Shown here: positions 53,022-61,581 of the stretch, piece by piece | Position numbering within the stretch: the stretch's first letter is position 1 | Layout of the letters: every line of letters starts with the position of its first letter | Source: Pseudalkalibacillus sp051842935 | GTDB lineage: Bacteria; Bacillota; Bacilli; Bacillales; Fictibacillaceae | Assembly (NCBI RefSeq): GCF_051842935.1 | Contig: NZ_JBPXRR010000001.1 | Coordinates: forward strand, 2,790,001-2,854,000 | Length of the DNA stretch: 64,000 bases | Direction of reading: 5' to 3' | Program-made: the position numbers and the translations under genes | The notes under the pieces: model-generated | What the model was told of the DNA's origin: nothing | What the model saw: the letters and a program-made list of their open reading frames with translations, nothing else | Databases searched by the model: none

Positions 53022-54836
53022 TTGCAAGTTACTAAACGTATTAAGCCGGTTAACTTATATCTTACAGGTATTATTACTACTGGTATATTGACTGCCTCTT
53101 TGACATTATGGGGTTCCAACCTACTTCAACTACCTTTAGATTTACTTGGCATATTCACTATTGCATTACTTTTACTAACCCATAATATGATTCTATTACC
53201 ACCTAAAGGTAACTCATTATCCATGGACTCAGCAGTATACCTGGGATGTTTGCTATTATTCGGTTTGTCCACAACCATTGAACTTCTTGTTATTACAACA
53301 ATTGCATACGGTTTAATAACAACAAAAAATGTTGCCTGGTGGAAGCACTTATTCAATTTATCCAATTATTCTCTAATGTTGTTTGGAGCAAATTTTACGT
53401 TTCAGCTATTTGAAGGTGTACATGGCGCTATAACACCAAAAAATATTTTTATTTATGTCATCGCTTTGAGTGTTTATTACCTATTAAATGTTTTTATCAT
53501 TGGTGGCTACTTTTACCTATATTCAAAAGATGAATTTTCCGGAATCTATCGTTCTATTTTAGAGGATTCCCTATTCAGCTATTTAATTATGTTAATTTTG
53601 TCGTTGGTACTTGTGTTTTTACTAAAGACTAATATTTATATTGGTATTATTCTTTTTTCAACTATTACATTACTTCTTTCTATCGCTTTTAAACAGTACT
53701 TTAACTTGTATCAGCAAATAACCGAAAAGGCGAATACAGATCATCTTACCGGTTTGTATAATCATGGTTATTTTAAAGAGTTGTTAGAAGAAAAAGTGAA
53801 TGAATCTACTAGAACAGGTAAACCACTCAGTCTCGCGATGCTCGATTTAGATGATTTCAAAAAATATAATGACACTTTTGGTCATATACAAGGAGATAAC
53901 CTCTTAAAGTTCATCGGGGAGCTCATTAAAAAGGAATGTCCTCATGATATCGTCGCTCGATATGGCGGCGAAGAGTATGTCGTTCTAATGCCGAACACTC
54001 CTGGCCATGAAGCCTATCAACGTATGAATCGACTTCGAAAAAAAGTAAATGATTCACATTATGAAGGTGTAGAGGTCTTGCCATTTGGATGTATCTCCTA
54101 CTCAGGTGGGGTTATCGAATACGAAAATGGAACCGTTCAGGACTTCTTACAAAAAGCTGATAAGGCTATGTATATCGCTAAAAGTCGAGGAAAAAACATC
54201 ATAATCCCTCCTTCAAAAATGCTGGAAGAAAACAAGACAAGTGATGAAGTATTTGATGAAAAGCTCGCAATATTAAAACAACAAATTGGTATCTTTTTAA
54301 AGAAGGATTTGACTACATTCCGCCATTCTATGCAAGTTTATAAATATAGTAAGCAAATGGCTGAACGACTCAATCTAACAGATATCGAACGCGAGCAACT
54401 GATCTTGGGCGCTCTCATCCATGATATTGGAAAAGTAGAAATACCAAGAGATATGCTTACTAAAACTGAAAAGCTGACTGAGTATGAGTGGAGTACAATA
54501 AAAAAGCATGTAGTTTGGGGCAAGGAATGGATAGAATCTATAGATGGACTTCAAGAGATTGTTCCCCTTGTCGAATTACACCATGAACGCTTTGATGGGA
54601 AAGGTTATCCATACGGGTTAAGTGGAAAATCGATTCCGAAACTAGCAAGGATCCTTTGTATCATTGATTTTTTTGATGCCATGACAACTGAACGACCCTA
54701 TCAAGCCACTCGAACTTTTGAAGAAGCGATTGAGGAACTACGCAAATGTTCCGGATCACAATTTGATCCTGAATATGTTGGACCTTTTATTGAGATGATT
54801 TGTGAAATGTATCTGACAACGGAACATGCCCTATAA
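53022..54836 (+). CDS. membrane GGDEF and HD-GYP cyclic-di-GMP protein
   Basis: 604 aa from a TTG start placed 6 nt after AAGGAGGTG; an ATG at 52983 lies before this ribosome site. An N-terminal membrane domain of about eight helices (1-220) is followed by GGDEF (signature GGEEY at 315-319) and HD-GYP (HDIGK at 467-471, HH at 520-521, then DGKGYP). Both catalytic sets look intact, so it could make and break c-di-GMP. The usual RxxD inhibitory site before GGEEY is absent. Acts in motility-biofilm switching in related bacteria. Confidence 0.9.
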   Translation: MQVTKRIKPVNLYLTGIITTGILTASLTLWGSNLLQLPLDLLGIFTIALLLLTHNMILLPPKGNSLSMDSAVYLGCLLLFGLSTTIELLVITTIAYGLITTKNVAWWKHLFNLSNYSLMLFGANFTFQLFEGVHGAITPKNIFIYVIALSVYYLLNVFIIGGYFYLYSKDEFSGIYRSILEDSLFSYLIMLILSLVLVFLLKTNIYIGIILFSTITLLLSIAFKQYFNLYQQITEKANTDHLTGLYNHGYFKELLEEKVNESTRTGKPLSLAMLDLDDFKKYNDTFGHIQGDNLLKFIGELIKKECPHDIVARYGGEEYVVLMPNTPGHEAYQRMNRLRKKVNDSHYEGVEVLPFGCISYSGGVIEYENGTVQDFLQKADKAMYIAKSRGKNIIIPPSKMLEENKTSDEVFDEKLAILKQQIGIFLKKDLTTFRHSMQVYKYSKQMAERLNLTDIEREQLILGALIHDIGKVEIPRDMLTKTEKLTEYEWSTIKKHVVWGKEWIESIDGLQEIVPLVELHHERFDGKGYPYGLSGKSIPKLARILCIIDFFDAMTTERPYQATRTFEEAIEELRKCSGSQFDPEYVGPFIEMICEMYLTTEHAL

Positions 54837-54868
54837 AACACCTTTTCTTAAGGAAGAGGTGTTTTTTT
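54836..54868 (+). terminator. terminator of the GGDEF/HD-GYP gene
   Basis: AACACCT...AGGTGTT stem with CTT/AAG inner pairs and a TTTTTTT run, overlapping the stop codon. Confidence 0.8.
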
Positions 54869-55030
54869 CATTGTTGGGAAAATACAACTTTATTATCATA
54901 CTTTAAAAACGGTTATTCGGTACAATTTTCCCAACTCATAATTTGGAAATATATAGTATCATATGTAGTAGAAAATAAATTATTTGAAATTTTTGTTTTT
55001 TTATACAATTTAAAATTTAGGAGGGGTTTC

Positions 55031-56110
55031 ATGACGGTATCTTTAGATACAATAATTGTTAATGAGAAAATTGACAGTTGGTATAAAGCTATTAAGGAGT
55101 TAAACATAACTAAAGCTAGAGAGTTAGCTACAGAACTTGATCAATTATATAAGCAATCATCAGCGGATTCATTCGCTTATAATTATTATCAATTGATTTT
55201 ATTTCGGTATCAATTAATGTTTAAGGATGTTGAATCGGCTACTCAAGTCTTAAAAGATATTGAACCATTTCATGAGTCGAGTGAGATTTTACAATATTAT
55301 TATCATAGCTTCAAAGGGATTTATTATTACATACTGAATCGTTATCAGGATTCAATTGATAGTTTCAAAAAGGCTCAACCACATATCATTTTCTCTGAGC
55401 ATCAGGATGAGATTGGTGAATTCCATTATAAGATGGCTGCTTCGTATTATGAACATTATCAAAATGCATTATCTATAAAACACCTGCACAATGCATTAAA
55501 GGTTTTCCAAAAGAATTATCTCTACAAGAGAAGCGCAGATTGTGAACTTCTTCTTGCACTTAACCTGACAGATCTTAGAGATTATGAAGATGCAGAGCTT
55601 CACTATCATAATGCCCTTCGTTACTGTGATCATTTTAATGATTTAGAGTACAAGCATGCTGTAATTTTCAACTTAGGGACCTTCTATCATTCTCAAAATT
55701 ATAAAGACGAAGCGGTTCAATATTTCAACAGATCCAGAGAGTATTTCTTAGAACAGAATCAATCAGATTATGCTATAAAAGCTACTTACCAATTGGCAAA
55801 ATTATATTATCTGAATAGAGACTTCGGAACTGCAACTGAATATCAAAATGAAGGGCAGGTGCTATCGGAGGAACAAGATAATCAGATTTTCTTACAGAGG
55901 TTCAAGACATTGTATGTCTACTCTGATAAAAAGATTGAGGAACATGAATCTGAAATACAAGAAGGATTATCATATTTTGAAGAGAATGAAATGTGGAACG
56001 ATGTTATTCATATTGGTGAATTATTGACCAGGTATTATCATGACCAACACCAGTTCGAAAAATCGAGTAAAACATCGCAAAGAGTTATACTTGCAAAAAG
56101 ACATCTTTAA
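55031..56110 (+). CDS. Rap-family response-regulator phosphatase / pheromone receptor
   Basis: 359 aa, all helical TPR-type. Starts with the three-helix Rap N-domain (about 1-70), then about six TPR repeats (for example YSYFKGIYYY-like and ALRYCDHFNDLEYKHAVIFNLGTFYH). Rap proteins dephosphorylate Spo0F-like or block ComA-like regulators and are switched off by imported Phr pentapeptides. GGAGGGGTTTC precedes the ATG. A Phr gene follows after 19 nt, confirming the call. No ComA box is seen upstream. Target is unknown. Confidence 0.92.
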   Translation: MTVSLDTIIVNEKIDSWYKAIKELNITKARELATELDQLYKQSSADSFAYNYYQLILFRYQLMFKDVESATQVLKDIEPFHESSEILQYYYHSFKGIYYYILNRYQDSIDSFKKAQPHIIFSEHQDEIGEFHYKMAASYYEHYQNALSIKHLHNALKVFQKNYLYKRSADCELLLALNLTDLRDYEDAELHYHNALRYCDHFNDLEYKHAVIFNLGTFYHSQNYKDEAVQYFNRSREYFLEQNQSDYAIKATYQLAKLYYLNRDFGTATEYQNEGQVLSEEQDNQIFLQRFKTLYVYSDKKIEEHESEIQEGLSYFEENEMWNDVIHIGELLTRYYHDQHQFEKSSKTSQRVILAKRHL

Positions 56111-56129
56111 CTTTTAAGGAGGAAAGAAA

Positions 56130-56342
56130 TTGAAGAAAAGGTTAGCCTTTCTATTCATGTGTCTTAGTTTGGTTGTGACACCGCTCTTATCGACTGACAC
56201 AAGCTTAAGTCAAAGAGAAGAAATCGTCCCTGATATTGAAAATCCAGCATTTGTTGACAGAGAAACCATTGTTCCTGACTCAAAGAAAAAATTGTTAGCG
56301 GATCGTGAAACTATTGTTCCGGATTCACCGAAAAAAATTTAA
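56130..56342 (+). CDS. Phr pheromone precursor with three pentapeptide-like repeats
   Basis: 70 aa from a TTG start with AAGGAGG at 7 nt. Signal peptide about 1-22. The mature part holds QREEIVPD at 28-35, DRETIVPD at 43-50 and DRETIVPD at 58-65: a 15-residue period. Known Phr pentapeptides have Arg or Lys second (e.g. QRGMI, DRNTT, ERGMT), so QREEI and DRETI are the likely signals. Repeats 2 and 3 have the same peptide but different codons for four of its residues. Confidence 0.88.
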   Translation: MKKRLAFLFMCLSLVVTPLLSTDTSLSQREEIVPDIENPAFVDRETIVPDSKKKLLADRETIVPDSPKKI

Positions 56343-56374
56343 TTTTGTTGGAATTTATTTAGTCCCAACTAAAT

Positions 56375-56418
56375 AGCCAGGCTAAGTAGAATTACTACTT
56401 GGCCTGGCTTGCTTTATT
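56375..56418 (+). terminator. terminator of the rap-phr operon
   Basis: AGCCAGGC-AAGTAG and CTACTT-GCCTGGCT arms, loop AATTA, then T-rich tail. Confidence 0.82.
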
Positions 56419-56440
56419 TAGACTAAATAATATTTTTCAG

Positions 56441-57256
56441 TTAAAATCTTTCCATTAATTCCATTAGTGAAGAGAACGCTTCCCATACGAACATCTTGCC
56501 AACCAAATAAGTGAATAACATTGCACCTAGAATCGCTCCGAAGCTCCAATAAAATCGGTCAACAGTTCCTTTCGTATCCTTAGAATATTCATAGACAACA
56601 AATCCTGGTATAAATAGAATAACAAAAAGAAGTGATAGTACAATGATGATAATTGTTCCCCAAACAGAACCGAGTAATCCCAAAATCATAGCAACCATGT
56701 TCAACGCAGTAAATGGAACCAATACACTCGAATATTGAGATAGGGATTCTTTAACTGGTAGTTTGTTACCCATCAGTTTTGCTACTAGTAACGTAGAAAC
56801 CATACCAATTGCAACAAAGACCACACCAATTAATAAAAGTTTAAACGTAATATCGAAAAAAGGTAATGATGCGGCTGGAGTAGTTTCCATGAACAATTCT
56901 CCAATTCCATCCATCGCAGCCTTAAATATGCTATTGGCTAAGAAATATAAGCTGAGCGCAAAAGTTAAAGCATACAGAATGATCGTTATAATTCCATTTA
57001 CAAATTGTTGCTCATTTAATGTAAATGCAAGACTTGGACGTTTCAATAAAGCTAATACGTAATTCCCATACATTCTAGAAATGTTCTTTGCTTTGTCTAG
57101 ATTTTCATTTGGGGTACTTACAGTGCTTGTTGTTACATTTACACTTTCTGAGGTTGCCGCTATCTCATTTTCAGTTGTTGTAACAATCATGGATGCACCA
57201 CAGCTGCCACAAAATTTTCCGTTTTCCTGTTCATGCTTACAAACTGGACAAATCAT
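56441..57256 (-). CDS. zinc-ribbon and YIP1-like membrane protein
   Basis: 271 aa. An N-terminal zinc ribbon (CPVCKHEQENGKFCGSCG, 3-20) is followed by a Ser/Thr-rich linker (about 25-55) and five membrane helices of the YIP1-like type. It precedes the end of the second zinc-ribbon gene by 24 nt and runs in the same direction, so they are likely co-transcribed. Such pairs are seen in Bacillus without firm role. Confidence 0.82.
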   Translation of the reverse strand: MICPVCKHEQENGKFCGSCGASMIVTTTENEIAATSESVNVTTSTVSTPNENLDKAKNISRMYGNYVLALLKRPSLAFTLNEQQFVNGIITIILYALTFALSLYFLANSIFKAAMDGIGELFMETTPAASLPFFDITFKLLLIGVVFVAIGMVSTLLVAKLMGNKLPVKESLSQYSSVLVPFTALNMVAMILGLLGSVWGTIIIIVLSLLFVILFIPGFVVYEYSKDTKGTVDRFYWSFGAILGAMLFTYLVGKMFVWEAFSSLMELMERF

Positions 57257-57280
57257 AATTCACTTTCCTTCCATAATGTA

Positions 57281-58729
57281 TTAAATTTTATTTCGATCTG
57301 TATCGTTTATATCTATTTTTTGAATCTTGTAAGTTCCATCAACTTCTATTACCGTATAAATCTTTGAGCGGTTGTATTCCGTTTGTTTTCCTTCATGATT
57401 AGTAAATATAAAATGTTCGTTTGTAGATACTTCGAATTTCCCATCAGCTATTTCATTAGTCTCCAAGATGGAATTTTCTATAAAATCATATTTATATCCC
57501 TGATCTTTTAACTTTCCAATATAAGTCTTAAGTTCATCATAGGCATGGCTATCACTAAGCATGAAACCCTCGATATGGGAGAAATCTCTCGTATTTAATG
57601 AAACCTCATAGGCATCTCTAAATGATAAGATGTGGTTAGCCACAATATCTTCATTACTAGCATTTTCACTAGCATTTTCAATATTTCGCTCATCATGTAT
57701 TTCTAGGGTAGCTAATGATTCTATCACTTCTAAGTCAAAGTCAAAAAACAATCCTCCCCAAGATACATCTTCTTGCGTAATAGTTTCTGATTTAACTTTC
57801 TTTCCATTAGGTGCAGACCATTCAGCATACATTTCAACTTTTTCACCATCTGGAAATGGTCCCAGAATTTCGTATTCTTCTAATGTTTTACCTGTGCTCA
57901 CTCCATTAATGTATAGAATTGCATCTTCCATATTTGAACTCGCATGGTACTGTCTAACCGGAAAGTCTATGTATAAATTATCTTGATTGTTACCATCACC
58001 CATAACCACTACTTGCTCGTCTAGGGTTATGGAACCAAATTCGTTATCTAGGATGGCTTTGAAATTATAAGTACCTGGATAAGCTTTAACAATCTCAGTT
58101 GGTTCATCAGCAGATTCAATTTCATAATCTTTCTTTAATAGATTTAGTTTGGTCGCTGAATAATTGGATATAGCATACAAATTATTTGGAACTGCCTCAA
58201 AAATATATTTTTGATAAAGTCCAAGTAACTCTTCCTCGACTTTTACTACAAATACCTTATTTCCTGAAAAGTCCTTTACTGTTTGATGGAAGCTATTATT
58301 CTCTTCATTCATTATGGTGTTTGTGAGGCTTGTTCGAATAAATTCCCAGTCAGATTCCTGAAGGTGGTTAATAAACTGGTCCTTATCCAACAAAGCATCC
58401 TCATCATAATCAATATGAGAAAACAATAACTCGCTATCTCCATTATTGACAGCTTGATCTATTTCTTTAAGTTGAGCCATCGGATCATAATAATTAGAAA
58501 AAATCTTATGTGTCGCAAAAACTGCAATAAAAATGATAGCTATTGAAGCAATTAGAATCTTATTTTTCTTAGATAGAGGCTTAAATGTCTTTACATTTGA
58601 GGTCTTAGAATGCAATGGTTTTTCAACTACATTCTTTGTGCTTTTAGAAGTCGTTTGATTGGTCCCACACTCCGTACAAAATGTACTTTCCTCATTTAAT
58701 TCTGACCCGCATTCAGTACAGTATCTCAT
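57281..58729 (-). CDS. zinc-ribbon TcaA/YvbJ-like membrane protein
   Basis: 482 aa. Zinc ribbon at 4-24 (CTECGSELNEESTFCTECG), a linker, one membrane helix (about 57-75), then an extracellular part with TcaA-like second domain (about 80-165), beta domains and an NTF2-like C-terminal domain (about 360-480; ISxFRDAYEVSLN-like start). TcaA affects teicoplanin sensitivity in Staphylococcus; the homologue YvbJ in Bacillus has no firm function. It is the first gene of a two-gene unit divergent from a lipoprotein gene. Confidence 0.85.
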   Translation of the reverse strand: MRYCTECGSELNEESTFCTECGTNQTTSKSTKNVVEKPLHSKTSNVKTFKPLSKKNKILIASIAIIFIAVFATHKIFSNYYDPMAQLKEIDQAVNNGDSELLFSHIDYDEDALLDKDQFINHLQESDWEFIRTSLTNTIMNEENNSFHQTVKDFSGNKVFVVKVEEELLGLYQKYIFEAVPNNLYAISNYSATKLNLLKKDYEIESADEPTEIVKAYPGTYNFKAILDNEFGSITLDEQVVVMGDGNNQDNLYIDFPVRQYHASSNMEDAILYINGVSTGKTLEEYEILGPFPDGEKVEMYAEWSAPNGKKVKSETITQEDVSWGGLFFDFDLEVIESLATLEIHDERNIENASENASNEDIVANHILSFRDAYEVSLNTRDFSHIEGFMLSDSHAYDELKTYIGKLKDQGYKYDFIENSILETNEIADGKFEVSTNEHFIFTNHEGKQTEYNRSKIYTVIEVDGTYKIQKIDINDTDRNKI

Positions 58730-59066
58730 TAGATACTTTCTCCTTTCTTTTTACGGTAATGAATTGGTTTACGTAGAAAGCAGACTAATTAACCACCCCC
58801 GAACACTATATTAATCCTATAAAACTATAATTATTTGGGAAAAATTATATAATTTATAGTAAATAGGAATCATAGTATTATTATCGACGTGATTCTTTTT
58901 TCATTAATAGAGGTTTTGAAATTTTACTATAATTTCATATCAAAAAAGATATTTATTTTATAGTTGATCACATAAAAACACAATAAACAGAATTACATAT
59001 TTTACTATAAATACAATATTTATGGTATTATTTTCTATGATCATAAACCAACAAAGGGAGAAAAAC
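58730..59066. other. AT-rich divergent intergenic region
   Basis: The 337-nt gap between the TcaA-like and lipoprotein genes is very AT-rich. It should contain two divergent promoters, but no pair of boxes is convincing. A weak hairpin GAATCA/TGATTC followed by TTTTTT lies at 58867-58901. No small ORF with a ribosome site was found. Confidence 0.5.
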
Positions 59067-60110
59067 ATGAAAAGAATTTTTGCACTACTATTATCCTCAA
59101 TCATGATCATAGGCGCATGTGAACAAAAGGAAGCAAATACTATCGAAAGCGAAGATTTAACGAAAAGCAAAAATGTAAAAAGTGAGAAAATCAATCAGAT
59201 TGAGCAAAAACAAATTACACCTGATGAAGTTATGGCACTGTATCTTGAAGCCCTTGAAAATCCTAATAGCAATAAGGTGACCGAAAAATTTAGAGAAAAA
59301 ATGGGTCCACTTATTGAAAAGTCAAAAAATACATTAGGAGAAAACGGTCCACCTAATGAATTACAACCTAAAGTAAGACTTAAAACATTTGAGGAAGGCA
59401 GATCAAGGTTTAAAGTAGAAACTCTAGAGTTTGCAAACGAAGCATATAAGACGGGTAGATTAATCCGTTTGACAGCTTTATATAACAGTAAAGAGGCACA
59501 ATGGTATCTGGACGATATTGAAATTGAAGAAGCTGCAAATGAACCATTCGAACTGACTTGGGAAGAAGTTGAAAAATATACCAAATTAAATGGTGTAGAG
59601 ATTAAAAAAGCAGATGAACAGATAGACCCTCGTTATTTTGAGTTCTCTGTTATCAACAATAACCAAATGTACATAAAAGGTAGTGTTCTCAAAATTGATA
59701 GAAGCAATGGTTTAGTAAGTTTTGTATCTGTTCCTGAACAAGAAAACACAGGGAGCCATGCAGAAAATGATAGTGTTGAAGATAACACAGAAAGCACAAG
59801 TAAGCCTGTGAAAACCAATTATTCTAGCCTTAAAGATTATAGCGGGCAATGGAAAGATTCTAATGGTATTTTCTTTTTGAAAGTAGAAAATGTCAGGGGG
59901 ATTTCTGCAGATATTTCATTAGATATATGTTCAAGCAAATGTGTGCGGTTGGCATCAATTGGTCCTGTTACTCTTAACTTCGATAAAAACAGCGTTTCTC
60001 ATAGCTATGACGAAGATGGATGGGGTAACAGCGGGAATTTCAAAATAACATTAAACCCAGATGGAATTGTACTCACTTATGCAGACCAAGAAATCTCTAT
60101 GAGTCAATGA
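59067..60110 (+). CDS. lipoprotein of unknown function
   Basis: 347 aa. Signal with lipobox IIGAC, so the mature protein starts at Cys18 (MKRIFALLLSSIMIIGAC) on the outer membrane face. A domain of about 130 residues (TPDEVMALYLEALENPN) looks like an NTF2/DUF-type fold; a linker rich in Glu, Ser and Asn follows; the C-terminal 80 residues are a beta domain with two Cys (ICSSKC). AAAGGGAG precedes the ATG at 59067; the longer frame from 59022 is unlikely. Divergent from the TcaA-like gene. Confidence 0.72.
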   Translation: MKRIFALLLSSIMIIGACEQKEANTIESEDLTKSKNVKSEKINQIEQKQITPDEVMALYLEALENPNSNKVTEKFREKMGPLIEKSKNTLGENGPPNELQPKVRLKTFEEGRSRFKVETLEFANEAYKTGRLIRLTALYNSKEAQWYLDDIEIEEAANEPFELTWEEVEKYTKLNGVEIKKADEQIDPRYFEFSVINNNQMYIKGSVLKIDRSNGLVSFVSVPEQENTGSHAENDSVEDNTESTSKPVKTNYSSLKDYSGQWKDSNGIFFLKVENVRGISADISLDICSSKCVRLASIGPVTLNFDKNSVSHSYDEDGWGNSGNFKITLNPDGIVLTYADQEISMSQ

Positions 60111-60145
60111 TCTAAGAAAAGACAGACGACATATTTTACGTTTTG

Positions 60146-60165
60146 TCAATCAAACGTTTGATTGA
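60146..60165. promoter_or_regulatory. 20-bp perfect palindrome with CAAACGTTTG core
   Basis: TCAATCAAACGTTTGATTGA is fully palindromic. It lies between two convergent genes, 5 nt from a terminator. The core equals that at 47659 and 47725. LacI- and TetR-family operators have this form. Confidence 0.5.
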
Positions 60166-60168
60166 TAT

Positions 60169-60197
60169 AAGAAAAGCCCTCTAGTAAGGGCTTTTCT
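60169..60197. terminator. bidirectional terminator
   Basis: AGAAAAGCCCT/AGGGCTTTTCT perfect 11-bp stem shared by the lipoprotein and the winged-helix regulator genes. Confidence 0.85.
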
Positions 60198-61497
60198 AAA
60201 TGTTCAGTTCATACACTTTTCTAGGGCGTCCTCGTCCGACTTGTTCTTCGCCTTTAATAGTAGCAAGTTTTAGCCGTTCTAGTTCAGCGAGGATCCGGCG
60301 GGCATTCCGGTCGGTGCTTTTGAGCCATTGGGCGATTTCGTTTGCCGTCACGAAATCTTTTTCATAATACTTGTAGTAGGAAGCAATCTTCGAGATGACG
60401 GACGGACTGATTTTCGCGTCCTTCAACTTCTCCTCCCAAACTGACCCGGATAATCGTTGCTGATACGAAAGCCGTTCTTCATTTTGAAGCAATGTGATTT
60501 CCTTCTCTTCGTTCACGAGGACAACTGTTTGATTTTCATGGTCTCCTGATAGGTGAAGTGCATGGCGTACATTCTGTTCCGCTTCCCACGCGGTCATTCC
60601 ATACCCAATCCCCATTTGAAGGTTCAATCCTGATTGTTCTTTCAGGTTTTGTACAACCTGCGATGGGTTGTATTCATTCAACTTTAGTTCCAGTTCGCCT
60701 CTTGTCGTATAAATGAAATACAGTGCATCACCGACTTCCACGAATGAACCTTGAACTTTTTCCGAATAATCGAGCATGAGGCGCTTCAAATCCAGCATCT
60801 GCTGCTTCAGTTTATAGGAATAAAATTGATTGTTCTGCTGCTCATCAGATGTACCTACTTCAACACCGACGATTCCGAGAGACGATTTGCGGTACCAAAT
60901 GGCTTGTGCGTGCTCTTTTACAAATCGGAGTTCGAGTTCGATTCCTAATCTTGATGGGATGACGCGGAAGCATGGTATGCCCTTATCTTTCATGGATAGG
61001 TAAACGGTTTTGATACAAGTGAGAACTGCATCAATCTTCCCTTCTCTATATAGGCTTTCGTGGTATTCAATGACCTCTGTTGCCGGTAAAAATTCTTCTC
61101 CCTGGTAAAGGTGGAATTCTAAATTGGATAGATTGAAATCCGTTTTGACACTCTCCAGTTCTGAAACACGGATCGTATCCAGACTCACCCTTCGAATCGG
61201 CTTGTCCAACGTGGTGATTGCCTCAACAATTGTCCCCATCAAGCTGGCACCATACAAATCTGGATAGCTCGTATTATCAGCATTGAGAAGTTCATTCCGA
61301 ATCAAATATCGGTACAATGCGGGTCCAGAAAGAAACCAATGGTCGATCTCCTTTTCATTTCCTTCAATCAGACCAGCTGATTCCGAAGCGTGCTCGTAAG
61401 GAAAATAGGCGATTTCAAATTCATTCATTTGTTCTGCAAATTCTTTAATCCGTCCTATTGAATCCTCTGGACCTAGAATGCCTAACCGTAATTTCAT
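60196..61497 (-). CDS. winged-helix transcriptional regulator with large N-terminal sensor region
   Basis: 433 aa. The N-terminal 200 residues are alpha/beta (MKLRLGILGPEDSIGRIKE), like a periplasmic-binding or NAD-type sensor; the middle (about 205-340) looks like a degenerate nucleotide-cyclase/GGDEF fold; the C-terminal 70 residues are a winged helix (FVTANEIAQWLKSTDRNARR and GRGRPRKVYEL). GGAGGATATTT precedes the ATG at 61497. It may control the M20 amidohydrolase genes upstream; no ligand is evident. Confidence 0.7.
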   Translation of the reverse strand: MKLRLGILGPEDSIGRIKEFAEQMNEFEIAYFPYEHASESAGLIEGNEKEIDHWFLSGPALYRYLIRNELLNADNTSYPDLYGASLMGTIVEAITTLDKPIRRVSLDTIRVSELESVKTDFNLSNLEFHLYQGEEFLPATEVIEYHESLYREGKIDAVLTCIKTVYLSMKDKGIPCFRVIPSRLGIELELRFVKEHAQAIWYRKSSLGIVGVEVGTSDEQQNNQFYSYKLKQQMLDLKRLMLDYSEKVQGSFVEVGDALYFIYTTRGELELKLNEYNPSQVVQNLKEQSGLNLQMGIGYGMTAWEAEQNVRHALHLSGDHENQTVVLVNEEKEITLLQNEERLSYQQRLSGSVWEEKLKDAKISPSVISKIASYYKYYEKDFVTANEIAQWLKSTDRNARRILAELERLKLATIKGEEQVGRGRPRKVYELNI

Positions 61498-61556
61498 AAA
61501 TATCCTCCGTCTCACAATCTCTACTTCTAACTATACCAAAAATTTATGGATGTACG

Positions 61557-61581
61557 AAAAAACCCTTCATCAAGAAGGGTT
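61557..61581 (-). terminator. terminator of the M20 amidohydrolase operon
   Basis: AACCCTTC/GAAGGGTT stem with a TTTTTT run on the minus strand, overlapping the stop codon of the hydantoinase-type gene. Confidence 0.8.
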
